Below, in pieces: positions 1-9,914 of a stretch of DNA of 64,000 nt (positions are counted from its first letter, which is position 1; every line of letters begins with the position of its first letter). The stretch is from the NCBI GenBank assembly GCA_947630175.1, contig CANRGJ010000009.1, forward strand, positions 1 to 64,000, read 5' to 3'. The notes under the pieces are model-generated. The model made no database searches, was not told the origin of the DNA, and worked only from the letters and a program-made list of their open reading frames with translations. Origin of the DNA: an uncultured Ruminiclostridium sp. Its GTDB lineage: Bacteria > Bacillota > Clostridia > Oscillospirales > Ruminococcaceae. Position numbers and translations under genes: made by a program.

Positions 1-101
1 ATACCTCCTATGATATCTTTTATTTTACCATAGGAGGTGCTTTTTTTCTATTGTTCGTTTTTACTGGACTTGTTCAACAACGACTGCTTTTACTTTTACA
101 T

Positions 102-1286
102 TCACATACCCATATTCTTTTTAAGCTCCTCGCCGAACTTTTTCAGCTTGTCGGCAAAGCTCTCTTTCTTCTCGAAATTCTTCTCGTTCATCTGTTCGTC
201 CAGCTTTTGCAAAAGCTCGCGCTGCTGCTTGTTCAGGCGCTTGGGGACCTCGATGATGACCCTCACCATCATATCGCCCCTGCCGTCACGTTGGAGCCGC
301 TGAACGCCCTTTCCTCTCAGTCGGAGGACGTCGCCGGGCTGAGTGCCTTCGGGGATACGGTAAGTCACGTTTCCGTCAATGGTGGGAACGGTGACCTCTG
401 CGCCCAACGCCGCCTGGGTATAAGTAATAGGCAGCTCAACCCATATATCAAAGCCTCTGCGCTCGAACAGCGGGTCCTTGCGGACGGTTATGCGCACGTT
501 CAGGTCGCCCTTTGCGCCGCCGTTTGCACCCGCATTTCCCTCGCCGCGGACGGTGAGTATCTGTCCGTCGTCGATTCCCGCAGGAACGTTAAGGGTGACC
601 TTTTTCCGCTTCTGCACTCTGCCGTTGCCGCCGCAGGAGGGGCAGGGCTCGTCAATTATACTGCCCTTGCCGCCACAGCGTGTGCAGGGGCGCTGACTGC
701 TCATAGAGCCAAGCATGGTGCGCTGAGTTACCCTGACGTAGCCTGAGCCGTGGCAGTCGGGACAGGTCTTGGGAGAGGTCCCCGCCTTTGCGCCGCTGCC
801 GTGACAGCTGTCGCAGGTCTCCGCCCTGTTTATCTCCACGTCGTGAATCACGCCCTTGCAGGCTTCCATAAAGCTGATGTCAAGGTTTATCGCTATGTCT
901 GAGCCTTTGCGGGGCGCGTTGGGGTTGGCTCTTGTCCTTGCTCCGCCGCCGCCGAAAATGCTGTCGAAAATGTCCCCTAAATCTATGCCGCCGTCGGCTG
1001 AAAATCCGCCGAAGCCGCCGTACCCGCCGTAGCCGCCTGCTCCTGCTCCGTAAGAGGGATCTACGCCCGCATGACCGAACTGGTCGTATCTCGCCTTTTT
1101 CTCAGGGTCGGAAAGCACGTCGTTGGCCTCGTTCACTTCCTTGAACCTGGCTTCTGCCTCGGGGTCGTCGGGATTAAGGTCGGGGTGATACTTTTTCGCC
1201 ATCTTTCTGTAAGCGGCTTTTATTTCCGCTTCGGTGGCGTTTTTGTTCAGCCCCAGCACCTCATAGTAATCTCTTTTCTCTGCCAT
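102..1286 (-). CDS. dnaJ: Chaperone DnaJ
   Basis: J-domain (YYEVLGLNKNATEAEIKAAYRKMAKKYHPD), G/F region, four CxxCxGxG zinc motifs; downstream of dnaK. Confidence 0.98.
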   Translation of the reverse strand: MAEKRDYYEVLGLNKNATEAEIKAAYRKMAKKYHPDLNPDDPEAEARFKEVNEANDVLSDPEKKARYDQFGHAGVDPSYGAGAGGYGGYGGFGGFSADGGIDLGDIFDSIFGGGGARTRANPNAPRKGSDIAINLDISFMEACKGVIHDVEINRAETCDSCHGSGAKAGTSPKTCPDCHGSGYVRVTQRTMLGSMSSQRPCTRCGGKGSIIDEPCPSCGGNGRVQKRKKVTLNVPAGIDDGQILTVRGEGNAGANGGAKGDLNVRITVRKDPLFERRGFDIWVELPITYTQAALGAEVTVPTIDGNVTYRIPEGTQPGDVLRLRGKGVQRLQRDGRGDMMVRVIIEVPKRLNKQQRELLQKLDEQMNEKNFEKKESFADKLKKFGEELKKNMGM

Positions 1287-1364
1287 AAAAATTGCTCCTG
1301 TCTGTAACGCCTTTAGGCAACGCCGTTGGGACGTTGCCTAAAGCAATTAACAGTTTTTTGTCTG

Positions 1365-3197
1365 TCAGTCGGCGTCTTTGTAATCAACGTCGACCACGTT
1401 ATCGCCGCCGTTGTTGTCAGAGCTGCTGCCAGCGCCGCTTACTTCGGTCTGCTGAGCCGCTGCGCCCTGCTCCTTGTAAACTCTCTCCGCAATTGCGTAG
1501 AACGCCTGCTGGAGCTCTTCCTTAGCGGTCTTTATCTTTTCAGTGTCAGTGCCTTTCAGCGCTTCTTTAAGAGCGTCGATCTTAGGCTGAACTTTTGCCT
1601 TTTCGTCGGCGGTGACTTTGTCGCCGAACTCGTTCAAAGACTTCTCGGTCTGGTAAACCATTGAGTCAGCCTCGTTGCGAAGGTCGATCTCTTCTCTGCG
1701 CTTTTTGTCCTCCTCGGCAAAGGCTTCTGCTTCCTTGACAGCCTTGTCGATGTCCTCCTTGCTCATATTGGTGGAGGCGGTGATGGAAATGTGCTGTTCC
1801 TTGCCTGTTCCCAGGTCCTTTGCGGATACGTTTACGATACCGTTTGCGTCGATATCGAAGGTAACTTCTATCTGAGGGATACCTCTGGGAGCAGGAGCGA
1901 TACCGTCAAGACGGAACATTCCCAGCGACTTGTTATCCTTTGCCATTTCACGTTCGCCCTGAAGAACGTTTATGTCAACGCTGGGCTGATTGTCGGCATA
2001 GGTGGAGAATATCTGTGATTTCTTGGTAGGAATGGTGGTGTTGCGCTCTATCATTCTGGTGCATACACCGCCCGCTGTTTCAACGCCCAGCGACAGAGGA
2101 GTAACGTCCAGCAAAAGCAGTCCGCTTACTTCCTTGTTGAGAACGCCGCCTTGGATAGCCGCGCCTACCGCTACGCATTCGTCGGGGTTTATGCCCTTGA
2201 AGGGTTCTTTTCCCACATAATTCTTTACAGCCTCCTGAACGGCGGGGATACGGGTGGAGCCGCCTACCAGCAGGACTTTATCTATCTCGCTTATTTTCAG
2301 TCCGCTGTCCTTTATCGCCTGCTCAAGAGGTCCCATAGTCGCCTTTACAAGGTCGGCGGTAAGGTCGTTGAACTTTGCTCTTGAAAGAGTTACGTTCAAG
2401 TGCTTGGGACCGTTTGCGTCAGCGGTGATATAGGGAATGTTGATGTTTACGGAAGTGGAGTTTGAAAGGGCGATCTTTGCCTTTTCAGCCTCGTCCTTCA
2501 GACGCTGCATAGCGAACTTGTCGTTTCTCAAATCGGTGCCGTCGGACTTCTTGAACTCGTCTACCAAAAAGTCAATAACTCTCTGGTCAAAGTCGTCGCC
2601 GCCAAGGTGGTTGTTGCCCGCCGTTGCAAGGACTTCCTGCACGCCGTCGCCTATCTCGATTATGGACACGTCGAACGTGCCGCCGCCAAGGTCATAAACG
2701 ACTACCTTCTGTTCCTCCCCCTTGTCAACGCCGTAAGCCAGCGCCGCCGCGGTAGGCTCGTTGATGATACGGTGAACGTTAAGTCCCGCTATCTGTCCTG
2801 CGTCCTTGGTCGCCTGACGCTGTGAGTCGGTGAAGTAGGCGGGAACGGTGATGACTGCGTCGCTCACCTTTTCGCCCAGATAGTTTTCAGCCTCAGTTTT
2901 CAGCTTCTGAAGTATCATTGCGGAAATTTCCTGGGGGGTGTACTTCTTGCCCTCGATGTCCACCTTGTAGTCGCTTCCCATATGACGCTTGATTGAAATT
3001 ACCGTCTTGTCGGGGTTGGTGACTGCCTGGTTCTTTGCAAGCTGTCCTACCAGACGCTCGCCGTCCTTTGTGAATGCAACTACGGAGGGAGTGGTTCTGC
3101 TGCCCTCGGAGTTGGTAATTACTGTGGGCTCGCCGCCCTCAATAACTGCTACGCATGAGTTGGTCGTACCCAAGTCGATTCCGATAATTTTAGCCAT
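1365..3197 (-). CDS. dnaK: Chaperone DnaK (Hsp70)
   Basis: [18 protein letters not shown] start, full-length 610 aa Hsp70. Confidence 0.99.
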   Translation of the reverse strand: MAKIIGIDLGTTNSCVAVIEGGEPTVITNSEGSRTTPSVVAFTKDGERLVGQLAKNQAVTNPDKTVISIKRHMGSDYKVDIEGKKYTPQEISAMILQKLKTEAENYLGEKVSDAVITVPAYFTDSQRQATKDAGQIAGLNVHRIINEPTAAALAYGVDKGEEQKVVVYDLGGGTFDVSIIEIGDGVQEVLATAGNNHLGGDDFDQRVIDFLVDEFKKSDGTDLRNDKFAMQRLKDEAEKAKIALSNSTSVNINIPYITADANGPKHLNVTLSRAKFNDLTADLVKATMGPLEQAIKDSGLKISEIDKVLLVGGSTRIPAVQEAVKNYVGKEPFKGINPDECVAVGAAIQGGVLNKEVSGLLLLDVTPLSLGVETAGGVCTRMIERNTTIPTKKSQIFSTYADNQPSVDINVLQGEREMAKDNKSLGMFRLDGIAPAPRGIPQIEVTFDIDANGIVNVSAKDLGTGKEQHISITASTNMSKEDIDKAVKEAEAFAEEDKKRREEIDLRNEADSMVYQTEKSLNEFGDKVTADEKAKVQPKIDALKEALKGTDTEKIKTAKEELQQAFYAIAERVYKEQGAAAQQTEVSGAGSSSDNNGGDNVVDVDYKDAD

Positions 3198-3244
3198 AAT
3201 AATTGCCTCCTAAATGTGTTTTATTTAATTATATGTTGATTGCC

Positions 3245-3412
3245 GTTTGAAACAGTTTAAAGTTAAAAGTGCAAGGTGCAAAGTTTTGGTGTCCGCTGCG
3301 CGGACGGATCTGAATTGACAGGTAAAAATTTGCAGGCGGCAATTCCGATCTCGGCGAAGCCGATCCACAACTGTACACTGTACACTGTACACTGTCAACT
3401 ACTGTACTACTG
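3245..3412. repeat. dnaK-grpE intergenic repeat region: small hairpins plus 7-nt tandem repeat (CTGTACA x3 at 3371-3391)
   Basis: Hairpin GTCCGC-TGC-GCGGAC (3291-3305); TTGC..GCAA (3330-3342); TCGGC-GAA-GCCGA (about 3351-3363); tandem CTGTACA. Confidence 0.6.
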
Positions 3413-3953
3413 CTACCATCGCAAATCTCAGCACCTTTTCTCCCAGCTTATAGCCTTTCTGGAACACTGAGGAAATTTCTCCGCTTTCCTGTCCCTCGGC
3501 GGCGGGGACTTGCTGAACCGCCTGGTGCATTGAGGGGTCAAAGCCCTTGTCGGTGGGGATCTCCTCCACGCCTAAATTCTGCATTACCGAAACAAAATTT
3601 TCATGGAGCATTTCTATTCCCTTTTTGTAGTTTTCGTCGGAGCAGTCCGCCTGCAAGGCTCTTTCCAGTCCGTCCGCAACGGTGAGAAATTCTGCCACCG
3701 TCTTTGCGATTATCTCAGGCTGGAGCTCCATTCGCTCTCTTGCGGTTCGCTTGCGGTAGTTGTCGTACTCCGCCATATTGCGCATGAGCTGATCCTTCAG
3801 GTTCGCTATCTCTTTGTCCTTGGGGTCTTCTTCTGGGACTTCGGGAGCTTCGGGAGCAGGCTCCTCGGCGGGCTCTGCGGGCTGCTCCGCCGTTTCGGCC
3901 TTTTCCTCAAGCTCCTCGTTCAGCTCCTGCTTGTCAGTTTTCTTTTTGCTCAC
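3399..3953 (-). CDS. grpE: Nucleotide exchange factor GrpE
   Basis: Acidic N-terminus, coiled coil, GrpE core; between hrcA and dnaK. Confidence 0.96.
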   Translation of the reverse strand: MSKKKTDKQELNEELEEKAETAEQPAEPAEEPAPEAPEVPEEDPKDKEIANLKDQLMRNMAEYDNYRKRTARERMELQPEIIAKTVAEFLTVADGLERALQADCSDENYKKGIEMLHENFVSVMQNLGVEEIPTDKGFDPSMHQAVQQVPAAEGQESGEISSVFQKGYKLGEKVLRFAMVAVVQ

Positions 3954-5013
3954 TTTCAGTTGCCTCTCTTTCTATCGTCAGCAGCTCTTCATCTTCGCTG
4001 TCGGTGCTGAGCATATTTGTTACCTTATTTGAAAAATACTCTATATAGGGGATTATCTTCTTGTAATCAAGGCGCATAGGTCCGATAACGCCAAATCCGC
4101 CCGCCTTGTGACCGTCCTTTTCAAAAGAACTGGTTATCATACTGGAGTTGGAAACTACGAATGTTTCGTCCTCCTTGCCGAACATAATATTTATCCCCGA
4201 AAAGGCGTTTGTAAGTATTTCGGTGAGCTGACTGCGGCTTTCAAGCATTGCGGCTATCTCGTGGCTCTGCAGCTGGTCGCAGGTTATCAGGTGAGTTTCC
4301 CCCTCCATATTCACCTGCTCGTTCATCATCTCCGCCGTCATTTCAGCCACGCCCTTGATAAGCGGGGACATAAGCATCATATAGCTGCCCAGCGCAGAGG
4401 AAAGGCTTTCTATAAACTCATCGGAAACATTCTCAAGGTTCATTCCCGTCAGATTTTCCTCCGCAAAGCGGGTGAAAAACTGTACCTGCTCGTTGGTGAG
4501 ATCCACTTGCAGGCGGCAGACCCTGTTCTTTATGCTTCCTCCCGAGGTTATCAGCAAAAGCATATACATTCTTCTGCCTGTGGGTATCACTTCCACCTTG
4601 GTTATCACGGAAAATTTTCCCGTTTCGTTTGAGGTGACTATGGCGCATTTTGTGACCTCTGCCAGCGCTCTGCCCGCTTCCTCGATAAGCTCGCTGTCGG
4701 TGTTGGCGTCTATTTTATCGAATATCTCGTCTATCTGCGCTTTTTGCTGATCGGTAAGCTCATGCTCGGGCGTGAAGGTTTCAATATAAAGACGGTAGCC
4801 GCTGAAGGTGGGGACCCTGCCCGCGCTGGTGTGAGGGTGTTCAAGGTAGCCCTGCTGTTCCAGCATTGCCATTTCGTTCCTGATAGTTGCGGAGGAAACG
4901 TTGATGTCAAGCTTTTCCTGTACCAGCTTGGAGCCCACGGGCTCGCCTGTGAGAATGTACTGGTCCACCACCGCCTCAAGTATTTTCAGCGTTCTGCGTT
5001 CCGTTAACCTCAC
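3934..5013 (-). CDS. hrcA: Heat-inducible transcription repressor HrcA
   Basis: RTLKILEAVVDQYILTGEPVGSKLV wHTH start; operon context. Confidence 0.97.
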   Translation of the reverse strand: MRLTERRTLKILEAVVDQYILTGEPVGSKLVQEKLDINVSSATIRNEMAMLEQQGYLEHPHTSAGRVPTFSGYRLYIETFTPEHELTDQQKAQIDEIFDKIDANTDSELIEEAGRALAEVTKCAIVTSNETGKFSVITKVEVIPTGRRMYMLLLITSGGSIKNRVCRLQVDLTNEQVQFFTRFAEENLTGMNLENVSDEFIESLSSALGSYMMLMSPLIKGVAEMTAEMMNEQVNMEGETHLITCDQLQSHEIAAMLESRSQLTEILTNAFSGINIMFGKEDETFVVSNSSMITSSFEKDGHKAGGFGVIGPMRLDYKKIIPYIEYFSNKVTNMLSTDSEDEELLTIEREATESEQKEN

Positions 5014-5050
5014 CGCCTTTCAGGGTTTTAGCACTCTCCGCTTCTGACTG

Positions 5051-5077
5051 TTAGCACTCTACCTCTTAGAGTGCTAA
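5051..5077. promoter_or_regulatory. CIRCE operator (HrcA binding site)
   Basis: Perfect TTAGCACTC-N9-GAGTGCTAA upstream of hrcA; extra TTAGCACTC half-site at 5028-5036. Confidence 0.97.
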
Positions 5078-5212
5078 ACAAAATATATCACTTTTCTTAT
5101 CAGTTGTCAATAGGTTTTTTAAATTTTTTCACTTGTTTTCACAATTTATTTGTGGCGGGGGAAAATTTGAGTCGGAATGAGGCGGGGTTATAAGGAAGAT
5201 GTGCCCGTCGAG

Positions 5213-5315
5213 GGCGGCGAAGCCGCGTCCCGCGCTCCGCGCGGGACGTCAGGGCTTGCGAAGCAAGCCCTGACCTTTCTTCGGGCGAAGCCCGAAGAAA
5301 GGCGGCTTCGCCGCC
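5213..5315. repeat. Cloverleaf repeat copy 1 (outer 14-bp stem enclosing three hairpins)
   Basis: Outer GGCGGCGAAGCCGC (5213-5226)/GCGGCTTCGCCGCC (5302-5315); hairpins 5227-5247, 5248-5274, 5275-5301, each with a 3-nt loop. Confidence 0.9.
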
Positions 5316-5691
5316 CCGCTGATGGGCAGTTCTTATCTTAAAGCCGCCGCTTTACAGCCGAATTTGCCGCTTTGCTTTCAGTATACCTTATATTATGCGC
5401 AGTCGTGCGCGCATATATATTGCCCCTGTGGGAAGCAAAAAATGTAAAAAACTTTTCCCCGCTTTTGTTTACTATCAACAAAAAACGGATTTGAAAATCG
5501 TTCAATTGTCAGTTGATTTGACTTGCGCTTTATGGTAAAATCATATTGTAATGTAAACGATTGTAAACGATTTTATGGAATCGTAAGCACTGCCTGAATT
5601 GTTTATATTTGCCACCAACGGCGTTGAAACGGCTTTTTCGGTACTTTCCGCAAAAAGCCGAAAGCCTTATTTTAAACAAGGAGGAATATCA

Positions 5692-7350
5692 ATGAAATTC
5701 AAAAAATCGCTTTGCGCTGCGCTTGTACTGGCTATGGCGCTGAGCATCACTGCCTGCTCGCCCGGCAGCGAGAACAATCCCAGCGGAACGGGTGACGACG
5801 GCTCCGGCACAAGCTCCACAGTGGGCAGCTTCACCGAGGGCACTGCTCCCCCAATTGATGAGACCGCTGACGCAGGCAAGGTGAAATACCTTACTTATGA
5901 AAATGAGGGTGCGTTTGAAGGCTCCAGCAGCGAGCTTATCGCCCTGTTCAAGGAAAGATACAACGGCACATTTGACGTTGACCGTTCCTGCACGTCTCTG
6001 GACTATTCCGAAAAGCTGGGCGTTGCGATAGCAACAGGCGATTCTCCCGACCTCACCCGTTACGAGGGCTGGACTTTCCCTCACGGCATGAGTTACAATA
6101 TGTTCACCTGCCTTGACAGCTATTTTGACATCGACAGCGACCTGTGGAAAGATATGAAGGGAACTATCGAGCAGTACGCTTACAACGGAAAGCACTTCTA
6201 CTTCCCTTACAGAAAGACTACTTCCTTCGCTTTGAACTATAACAACCGCGTTCTGGAAGAAAACGGCATGCCCGACCCTATGCAGTACGTTAAGGACAAC
6301 ACCTGGACTTGGTCAAAGTTTGAGGAAATGCTCAAGCAGTGGAAGGATATCGACCCTGTGAACAACATCTCCTACAACGGCGTCGGCGCGCTTGCTTTCT
6401 CCGGCACTACCGGCAAGAAGATAATCGACATCAAGGACGGCGAGATCATAAACAACCTGAAGGATCCCGACATAGTACGCTGCATGCAGTGGCTGGAGGA
6501 TCTGAAGAAGCAGGGTCTTATCGGTGCTACCGCTGAACAGCAGGCAGCAGGTATGACCAGCGGCTACATTGATCCCGGTCAGGCATTCGTAGGCGAAAGC
6601 GGAAGCCATCTGCTGTTCCTGGGTATGGAACCCGGCTGGGCTCATCCCGCCGCTATGGAAGGTCTTTGGAACAAGAACGAAACAGGCGAGATGAAGTTCA
6701 TTCCCTTCCCCAGAGACGAGCAGGCTGACAAGTGGTATCAGTACACCGGTACATTCGGCTACCTTGTTCCCGCAGGCGCTAAGAACGTAAAGGGCGCTCT
6801 TGACTGGATCACTCTGCTGAGAGAAGAAGAGATCGACCCTGAGAACGTAGCAAGCGCAAAGGACGAGGCTACCGACGATTCTACCGCTTATTATTCTACC
6901 TGCCCCAACGCTGACTGCGGCGATACTTCTGAAAATGCTGACAGCAAGGGGAGACACATTTTCACCGCCGAAGAGGAAGAACAGGGCGTTACCGTATGTC
7001 CCGTATGCGGTACTCCCAGAAGAGAAAAGTATAAGGCTGTATGGAGCGAGGAACAGTGGGATCTGTACATGACAATGATGAACGATGGCGAGCTGCTCAC
7101 GTTGATGTACGATAACCTGTACGGCTTCAACAACGACTTCAAGAGCCTGTTCGTAGACGGCAATGAAACTCTGCTGGACGGTCTGTGCTTCGGCGCTGAC
7201 TACACCTCATACACCAGTGAGATGGAAGCAATTTACGGTTCTGTTGAAGGCTATCTCCAGCCTTACCGCGACAGAATGAAGGCTGACGCAAACGGCGAGG
7301 AAGTTACCACGACTCCTCCTCAGACCGCAGCGGATTCAAGCGCTGAGTAA
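5692..7350 (+). CDS. Extracellular solute-binding lipoprotein (family-1-like) with embedded zinc-ribbon-like segment
   Basis: Lipobox LSITAC; SBP-like fold; CPNADCG...CPVCG insertion; RBS GGAGG before ATG 5692. Confidence 0.8.
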   Translation: MKFKKSLCAALVLAMALSITACSPGSENNPSGTGDDGSGTSSTVGSFTEGTAPPIDETADAGKVKYLTYENEGAFEGSSSELIALFKERYNGTFDVDRSCTSLDYSEKLGVAIATGDSPDLTRYEGWTFPHGMSYNMFTCLDSYFDIDSDLWKDMKGTIEQYAYNGKHFYFPYRKTTSFALNYNNRVLEENGMPDPMQYVKDNTWTWSKFEEMLKQWKDIDPVNNISYNGVGALAFSGTTGKKIIDIKDGEIINNLKDPDIVRCMQWLEDLKKQGLIGATAEQQAAGMTSGYIDPGQAFVGESGSHLLFLGMEPGWAHPAAMEGLWNKNETGEMKFIPFPRDEQADKWYQYTGTFGYLVPAGAKNVKGALDWITLLREEEIDPENVASAKDEATDDSTAYYSTCPNADCGDTSENADSKGRHIFTAEEEEQGVTVCPVCGTPRREKYKAVWSEEQWDLYMTMMNDGELLTLMYDNLYGFNNDFKSLFVDGNETLLDGLCFGADYTSYTSEMEAIYGSVEGYLQPYRDRMKADANGEEVTTTPPQTAADSSAE

Positions 7351-7364
7351 AATTGAATCTCTTG

Positions 7365-7394
7365 ACCGACCCTGTTTTGCAGGGTCGGTTTTTT
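7365..7394 (+). terminator. Rho-independent terminator
   Basis: ACCGACCCTG-TTTTG-CAGGGTCGGT followed by T-run. Confidence 0.85.
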
Positions 7395-7504
7395 GTTTTG
7401 TGGGGGAATGAGGGGATTTGTGAATTTTTTGGGGGAGAAAAAAGTGTTTTTAAGGAGAGGGAGGTGGGTGAAAATGGGGTGGTTATTCGCTTTGTAAGAA
7501 GCGG

Positions 7505-7735
7505 GATTGACGACAATGATGTGGATTGCAGGGAGTTTGATTAAAGTGTTGCGGCTTGCAAAAAAATTCGATTACAATGACGTGACTTGAAAAAAATTTA
7601 CAGTGCTTCGGCTGGCGATTATAACGATGTGGCTGGCATAGAGTTTGATTACAACAATGTGGCTTGAAAAGAAGTTGATTACAGTGATGTAAGCTGCACA
7701 AATTTGATTATAATGCTGTGGCTTGCAGGGAAGAT
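7505..7735. repeat. Degenerate ~30-bp tandem repeat (about 8 units)
   Basis: Recurring GATTAYAAnGATGTGGCTTGCA... units starting near 7505, 7539, 7570, 7617, 7647, 7677, 7706. Confidence 0.8.
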
Positions 7736-7747
7736 GTGCGTGTCAGG

Positions 7748-7856
7748 GGCGGCGGAGCCGCAGCTGGTGCGCGAAGCGCACCAGCTCGCCGATTTTGCTT
7801 CGCGAAATCGGCGCTTTGTTTCGGGCTGCGCCCGAAACAAAGGCGGCTCCGCCGCC
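7748..7856. repeat. Cloverleaf repeat copy 2
   Basis: Outer GGCGGCGGAGCCGC/GCGGCTCCGCCGCC; hairpins 7762-7786, 7787-7813, 7814-7842; same flanks as copy 1. Confidence 0.9.
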
Positions 7857-8170
7857 CCGCTGATGGGCAGTTCTTATCTCAATGCCGCCGCTTTACAGCC
7901 GAAAAGCACGTTTCCCGCCCGTACACCTTTATTAAAACGCACACCGCAAGACGGCAAAATGACCCACCGCCCCAAAGACAGTTTGTGTATTTTTAACAAA
8001 AAGTCCTGTTCAAAATCGTACAATTGTCAGTTGAATCGCATTAAATTATGTGTTAAAATTTATTTACGGCGAGTTGTGTGTAATCGTTCACACCTTTTAT
8101 AATACGCCGTCAGCGGACGTTAAGAGCTTTGCGTGAAGCAAAATCTGCGTCCATTTTAAAGGAGGAAAAC

Positions 8171-9805
8171 ATGAAATTATCTAAAAAGATCCTGTCGGTC
8201 CTGCTGACAGTCGCTATGGCTGTAAGCATTACCGCCTGCGCTGAAGGTTCAGGCAGCGGCAACGGCGGCACTAACACCGACGACGGCGCAGGTACAAGCT
8301 CCACAGTTGGCAGCTTTACCGAAGCAACTGCTCCGCCTATTGACGAAAATGCGGAAACTGGCACTATAAAATACTTCACCTATGAAACAAACTTCGAAGA
8401 TGCAAGCGCCGAGCTGATCGCTCTGTTCGGCACACGCTACAACGGCGAGATAATTGTGGACGCTACCGCTACCTCAAACACTTATTTTGAAATGCTTGGT
8501 ACAAGGATAGCCACCGGCGATTCTCCCGATATGGTGCGCTACGAATGGATCAGCTTCCCTCACGGAATGAGCTATAATATGTTCACTCCGCTGGACGACT
8601 ACATAGATCTTGACAGCGAGCTCTGGTCAGGCATAAAGGATATGGCGGAGAACTTTGCCTACAACGGCAAGCACTTCTACGTTCCTTATCACATCGGCAC
8701 CAGCTTTGCCCTGAACTACAACAACCGCGTTCTTGAAGAAAACGGTTTGCCCGATCCTATGGATATGGTTCAGGACAATACCTGGACATGGTCCGCTTTT
8801 GAGGATATGCTCAAGCAGTGGAAGGACATCGACCCCGTTAATCACATCTGCTACAACGGCGTGGGCGGAATGAGCTTTGTTGCCACCACAGGTCAGAAGA
8901 TAATCGACATCAAGGACGGTCAGATAATCAACAACCTGAGAAACGCCGATATCCAGCGCTGCATGACCTGGCTCGAGGGTCTGCGCAAGAACGGTCTGCT
9001 GGGCGCTACTGCCGAGCAACAGGCTAACGGCGTTGCAAACGGCTACGTAGGTCCTGACGCCGCTTTCAAGGACGGCAATCTGCTGTTCCTGGGAATGGAG
9101 CCTTTCTGGTCCTTCGGCGCAGCCAAGGAAGCATTCTACAATGACAAGGCGACTGAAGATATGAAGTTTGTTCCTTTCCCCAGAGATGAACAGGCTGACA
9201 AGTATTATCAGGCGACCGACACCTTCGGCTATATGATACCCGCAGGCGCAAAGAACGTTAAGGGCGTTGTTGACTGGATAACCTTGCTGAGAACTGAGGA
9301 GATCGATCCCGATAATCTGGCAAAGGCAAAGGAAGACGCTATTGACGATTCTCCCGCTTATTACCCCACCTGCCCTAACGCAGACTGCGGAGATACCTCC
9401 GAAAATGCCGACAGCAAGGGCAGACACGTTTACACCGAAGAAGAGGAAGAACAAGGCTTGACCTCTTGTCCCGTATGCGGAACTCCCAGAAGAGAAAAGT
9501 TCAAGGCTGTATGGAGCGAAGAGCAGTATGACCTTTATATGGAAATGAGGGGCGAGGGCGACCGCTTCTCCCTGCTGTTCGATAACTGCTACGGCTTCAG
9601 CGCTGACGTTTCCGCTTTGTTCCAGGGCGGCGACACTCCTATAATCGACGGTCCCGTATTCCAAGATATCACCTACACGAATGCAGTAGAATCTCTTTAC
9701 TCTACCGTTGAAAGCTACCTCCAGCCCTACCGTGACAGAATGGAAGCCGACGCAAACGGCGAGGAAATAACAACAACTCCTCCTCAGACCACAGCGGCTG
9801 AATAA
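8171..9805 (+). CDS. Extracellular solute-binding lipoprotein, paralogue of 5692..7350
   Basis: Lipobox VSITAC; close paralogue including CPNADCG...CPVCG segment. Confidence 0.8.
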   Translation: MKLSKKILSVLLTVAMAVSITACAEGSGSGNGGTNTDDGAGTSSTVGSFTEATAPPIDENAETGTIKYFTYETNFEDASAELIALFGTRYNGEIIVDATATSNTYFEMLGTRIATGDSPDMVRYEWISFPHGMSYNMFTPLDDYIDLDSELWSGIKDMAENFAYNGKHFYVPYHIGTSFALNYNNRVLEENGLPDPMDMVQDNTWTWSAFEDMLKQWKDIDPVNHICYNGVGGMSFVATTGQKIIDIKDGQIINNLRNADIQRCMTWLEGLRKNGLLGATAEQQANGVANGYVGPDAAFKDGNLLFLGMEPFWSFGAAKEAFYNDKATEDMKFVPFPRDEQADKYYQATDTFGYMIPAGAKNVKGVVDWITLLRTEEIDPDNLAKAKEDAIDDSPAYYPTCPNADCGDTSENADSKGRHVYTEEEEEQGLTSCPVCGTPRREKFKAVWSEEQYDLYMEMRGEGDRFSLLFDNCYGFSADVSALFQGGDTPIIDGPVFQDITYTNAVESLYSTVESYLQPYRDRMEADANGEEITTTPPQTTAAE

Positions 9806-9816
9806 ATAATTCCTAT

Positions 9817-9857
9817 ACTTATCACCGACTCTGTAAAAAGGGTCGGTGATTTTTATT
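9817..9857 (+). terminator. Rho-independent terminator
   Basis: TCACCGAC...GGTCGGTGA followed by TTTTTATT. Confidence 0.75.
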
Positions 9858-9914
9858 GACATAACTTGATTTTGGCAGTAAAATAAAGAGAGAAATTTTC
9901 ACGGAGGAATGTGT

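Noticed and set aside
51-746. Long plus-strand ORFs overlapping dnaJ/dnaK and other genes
   Set aside because: Antisense shadow ORFs of well-recognised minus-strand genes; no independent motifs.
4433-4648. Short minus-strand ORFs within hrcA (4433-4648, 4731-4979)
   Set aside because: Alternative frames inside hrcA with no supporting signal.
5213-5315. Cloverleaf interpreted as tRNA or tRNA-like gene
   Set aside because: Stem lengths (9-14 bp), 3-nt loops and absence of a T-loop GTTCRA or anticodon loop rule out a tRNA.
7483-7701. 72-aa minus-strand ORF with repeated HHCNQ/PHCCNQ-like units
   Set aside because: Best explained as open frame through a degenerate ~30-bp tandem repeat; no plausible RBS or conserved protein signal seen.
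7505-7735. Possible CRISPR array
   Set aside because: Contiguous degenerate ~30-bp units with no unique spacers.
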